A DNA stretch of 64,000 nt, taken from Kuschelorhynchus macadamiae. Taxonomy: Eukaryota > Arthropoda > Insecta > Coleoptera > Curculionidae. The stretch spans positions 1 through 64,000 of the forward strand of contig JAUTXW010000950.1 in assembly GCA_030620095.1 (NCBI GenBank), given 5' to 3'. The notes under the pieces were generated by a model. The model saw only the letters and a program-made list of their open reading frames with translations, was not told the origin of the DNA and did not search any database. Below, piece after piece: positions 60,959 to 64,000 of the stretch (its first letter is position 1; each line of letters opens with the position of its first letter). The translations under genes were made by a program, and so were the position numbers.

Positions 60959-62391
60959 CCATCCTGCCAAAAAAATTCTGGGACAAAGAAGTATCTTTTT
61001 AGCACCTAGACTTTTAGGAAAAAGTTCTTAGTTTCAGGTGCCGAAACAAAAAACTGGCACAGCAAATCTTCCGGACTATTAGCTTGTTTTGAAGTTATTA
61101 GTTTGATTAATTTTATGACTAACGGACCTGTCAAAAAATATGTATATATATTTAAATGCCCGCGTTAACCACCAAGCAAAAAGCGATTATTTACACGCCA
61201 TTGAGAGATGGTCATGAAATAAGAAACATCGTAGATGAATTGGGAATTAGCAAAAAAAACGTGCTCTTGGCTAAGCACAAAATTGCAGAATTTGGAAGTA
61301 TCGTTAGAAAAGCCGGTTCCGGTCGGTCCAAAATTTCGAATAACATTCAAGATATAGAGTTAATTAATTTTCTAAGAGATCATCCCTTTGAAAGAGCAAT
61401 AAAGAAGAGACACATTTTCCTGGTTCGCCTAATACAGCTCGTAGTAGAATTCCTAATTCGGATATAAAAAGTTGCTATGCTGCAAATAAAATATTTTTGG
61501 CTGAAGCAAATAAGCGGAGAAGAGTAGAATTTGCTCATGAATACATAAATGAAAATAATATGTGGGTAAACGTAATATCTTCCGATGAAAAAACCTTTCA
61601 ATCGTCTAACAATGGGAAATTCCGCGTTTACAGGCCTTCCGGTACAAGATACGATGAAAAATATACTCATAAGGCAAATCAAAGTAGACGTTTTTCTGTA
61701 AACGTTTGGCCCTGGATTAGTGCAAGGGTCCCAGGAGTTTGCCAAATAGTACAGGGACGACTTAATGCACAACTATATTGCAATATACTAAACCAAGCTA
61801 TGATACCATCAGTCGGTGCAGTATATGGCCAAGATTTTATATTCCAACACGATAATACTCTTATACATAAGGCCCGTATAGTTCAACAGTATTTAGAAGA
61901 AAATCATATTCGTGTTCTGCCGTGGCCTTCGAAAAGCCCCGATATCAACCCGATAGAAAACGTTTGGGGTGAAATGGTAAAGTTTATGTATAAACACAAT
62001 TTCCAACCTAGAAATCAGGACGAATTGCGCCAAAGGATAGCGGAAGCATGGGATCAAATAATACAAGAGTATACGAGAAACCTAGTATTAAACATGCAAC
62101 GACCTTTGCAAGCATTAATCGATAATAACGGTGCAGCTACCAAATATTAAAAGTCTTATTTTTATTTTTGTTATAACTTATCAATAATAAGAGAGAAATA
62201 AAACAATAAACGTTATTATCATTTCTGCTTGTATTTTTAAAAAAGGTTGCATTAATATTTTGGTGTTTAACCTTTTCACTTCCAAGACAACAACAATAAC
62301 CTATCCTTAATAGATTTTACATACTCTTTATAGTCTAGTAGCTACTCAACAACGAGAATTTTGTTGTCCCAGAATTTTTTCGGCAGGATGG
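60959..62391 (+). mobile_element. Tc1-like (DD34E) transposon, near intact
   Basis: CCATCCTGCCAAAAAAATTC at the left and (complement) CCATCCTGCCGAAAAAATTC at the right are inverted with one mismatch, continuing TGGGAC on both sides. TA flanks both ends (60957-60958 and 62392-62393). Length 1433 bp, typical for Tc1 elements. Confidence 0.92.
61156..62150 (+). pseudogene. Tc1-like transposase with one frameshift
   Basis: ATG at 61156 gives MPALTTKQKAIIYTPLRDG, and the paired helix-turn-helix domain includes RNIVDELGISKKNV and RKAGSGRSKI. Near 61405-61413 the frame changes; coding continues as HFPGSPNTARSRIPNSDIKS and LAEANKRRRVEFAHEY. VISSDEKTFQSS has the first D, RVYRPSGTRYDEKY and NVWPWISARVPG follow, FIFQHDNTLIHKAR has the second D, and KSPDINPIENVWGEM has the catalytic E. 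Exactly 34 residues separate the second D from that E. The total would be about 331 residues, the family length. A single frameshift is the only lesion I see, so intact sister copies probably exist elsewhere in the genome. Confidence 0.88.
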
Positions 62392-62393
62392 TA

Positions 62394-63199
<806 letters not shown>

Positions 63200-63292
63200 C
63201 AGTGTCCAAACTTTAACAGCGCATTCTGCATTCAAAATAAGCCCTAATTTTCTATATAAACATATATCGGCAAATGCTTCGTTCTCGAAATA

Positions 63293-64000
63293 CAGGGTGT
63301 TAAAGTTTTAAGAAAAAAATTGTTATTTAGTCATAACTTTTTTAATACTTGAGATATTGTTATTAAATTTGGAAAACAGCATTTGAGTAACAAAAGGCAT
63401 TTTTTGATTTGAAATATTTTTTAATTCTTTATCAGTGGCGTCCGTGCAGGATTTTTTATTGAATATTTTTAAAGAAAAAATGGTACGCTACTGCTTTTCC
63501 TGAAACAAAAATCATTCCTAAAATCCCCACTCAGTTTGGAGCAAATTTGATCCCTTGCCTTTTTTTCGTGCGATGCAAGAATTTCGAGTTAAAAACTAAA
63601 AACTATTTTTATGTATGGCGTAGTTAAAATTTCCATTATTGTTAATTATTTCAGTGGCAAAACTTTTAACATCTTTTTATGCCATGATTGCATTTTTGTG
63701 ACAATTGAACAATTGCGTCTTTAAAGTGTGACATTTGAGTTTTTAGAGTAAATAAATGTCAGGTACATTACAGTTTATAGAAAAAGGTAATTATCAGTCT
63801 AGTGATTTCAAAATGGTGTTATTCAGTAACTTTGAGTATGCTGATATTCATTTCGTTTATGGTTTCTGTAATGGAAATGCAAATGCAGCAGTACGGGAAT
63901 ACCAACGAAGATTTCCAAATAGAAGATTACCTTGCAAACAAGTTTTCATTAAAACGCATTTAATATTTAGGAATTTTGGACTTAAAAAGAAGCCGAGAAA
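63293..64000 (+). mobile_element. Mariner-like element, left part, cut by window edge
   Basis: CAGGGTGTTAAAGTTTTAAG begins right after TA (63291-63292). A 520-bp leader follows, then a transposase start at 63813. The right end lies beyond the window. A CAGTGGCGTCCGTGCAGG at about 63434 resembles a hAT tip and may be a nested end. Confidence 0.7.
63813..64000 (+). CDS. Mariner-like transposase, N-terminal DUF4817 domain (partial)
   Basis: ATG at 63813 starts MVLFSNFEYADIHFVYGFCN, then GNANAAVREYQRRFPNRRLP, CKQVFIKTHLIFRNFGLKKK. This is the standard DUF4817 helix-turn-helix of DD41D transposases, with the NGNA.AA.REYQRRFPNRR signature. The 62 codons visible contain no stop. It is the only transposase N-terminus in the window without damage, though the catalytic part is outside. 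It could belong to an intact copy or to another relic. Confidence 0.75.
   Translation, partial: MVLFSNFEYADIHFVYGFCNGNANAAVREYQRRFPNRRLPCKQVFIKTHLIFRNFGLKKKPR

Overview
The window looks like insect genomic DNA, probably from a large, AT-rich, transposon-laden genome. A beetle is my best guess, without proof. Evidence: about two thirds A+T, long (TA)n microsatellites, an exact (TTAGG)5 insect-type telomeric motif, and a typical arthropod mix of DD41D mariner-like, Tc1, pogo, several hAT lineages, Transib, Crypton, jockey-like LINE and Penelope-like elements (PLEs). I found no convincing host protein-coding gene, rRNA or canonical tRNA gene, and no virus-derived gene. Nearly every long open frame is a transposase or reverse-transcriptase relic.

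Layout. 0-9.3 kb: a decayed mariner, then a 6.6-kb hAT element (2670-9311, 8-bp duplication with 7/8 match) whose transposase is interrupted by a mariner (4103-5341) and a MITE-like element (5481-5822), followed by a decayed unnamed-family protein (6829-8460). 9.5-16.5 kb: a GACAGAC-type interspersed repeat, a hAT end, a decayed pogo element on the minus strand and a hAT N-terminal fragment. 17-21.4 kb: Penelope-like elements in an inverted-pseudo-LTR arrangement, with (TTAGG)5 and a hammerhead-ribozyme unit between (TA)n arrays. 21.4-26.5 kb: a mariner with 284-bp terminal repeats and a hAT element. 27.6-33.5 kb: a mariner transposase split by a Transib (RAG1-like) element with 39-bp perfect termini and a CAGCG duplication, next to a Crypton recombinase relic. 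33.8-37.5 kb: a second Crypton interrupted by a jockey-like LINE. 38-41.9 kb: PLE and SINE remnants, another LINE and a hAT C-terminus. 41.9-46 kb: a mariner with about 1-kb inverted repeats that include coding sequence, abutting an 857-bp foldback. 47.5-50.5 kb: a hAT-type MITE, a smaller foldback and a tandem repeat with two hammerhead-like motifs between (TA)n arrays. 51.3-53.8 kb: a TIR-bounded unit with an intact 401-aa DUF7869-type frame. 55.5-57.2 kb: a GTF2IRD2-like hAT relic. 58.8-60.6 kb: a PLE with hammerhead-like motifs in both pseudo-LTRs and a PLE-mariner fusion frame. 61-62.4 kb: a Tc1 with one frameshift. 63.3 kb to the edge: the start of a mariner with an open transposase frame.

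How the parts relate: the window is a layered graveyard. Nested insertions date each other: mariner in hAT, Transib in mariner, LINE in Crypton. The retroelement layer (PLE, hammerhead units, SINE) is strongly associated with (TA)n tracts. The least decayed units are the DUF7869 frame, the PLE-mariner fusion, the Tc1 and the right-edge mariner.

The most unusual observations are the RSS-like Transib termini, the hammerhead motifs in three different contexts, the mariner with coding-length inverted repeats and a GT-AG intron, the spliced DUF7869 unit with its own inverted repeats, and the PLE-mariner fusion. All structural claims are hand readings; no search or folding was run.
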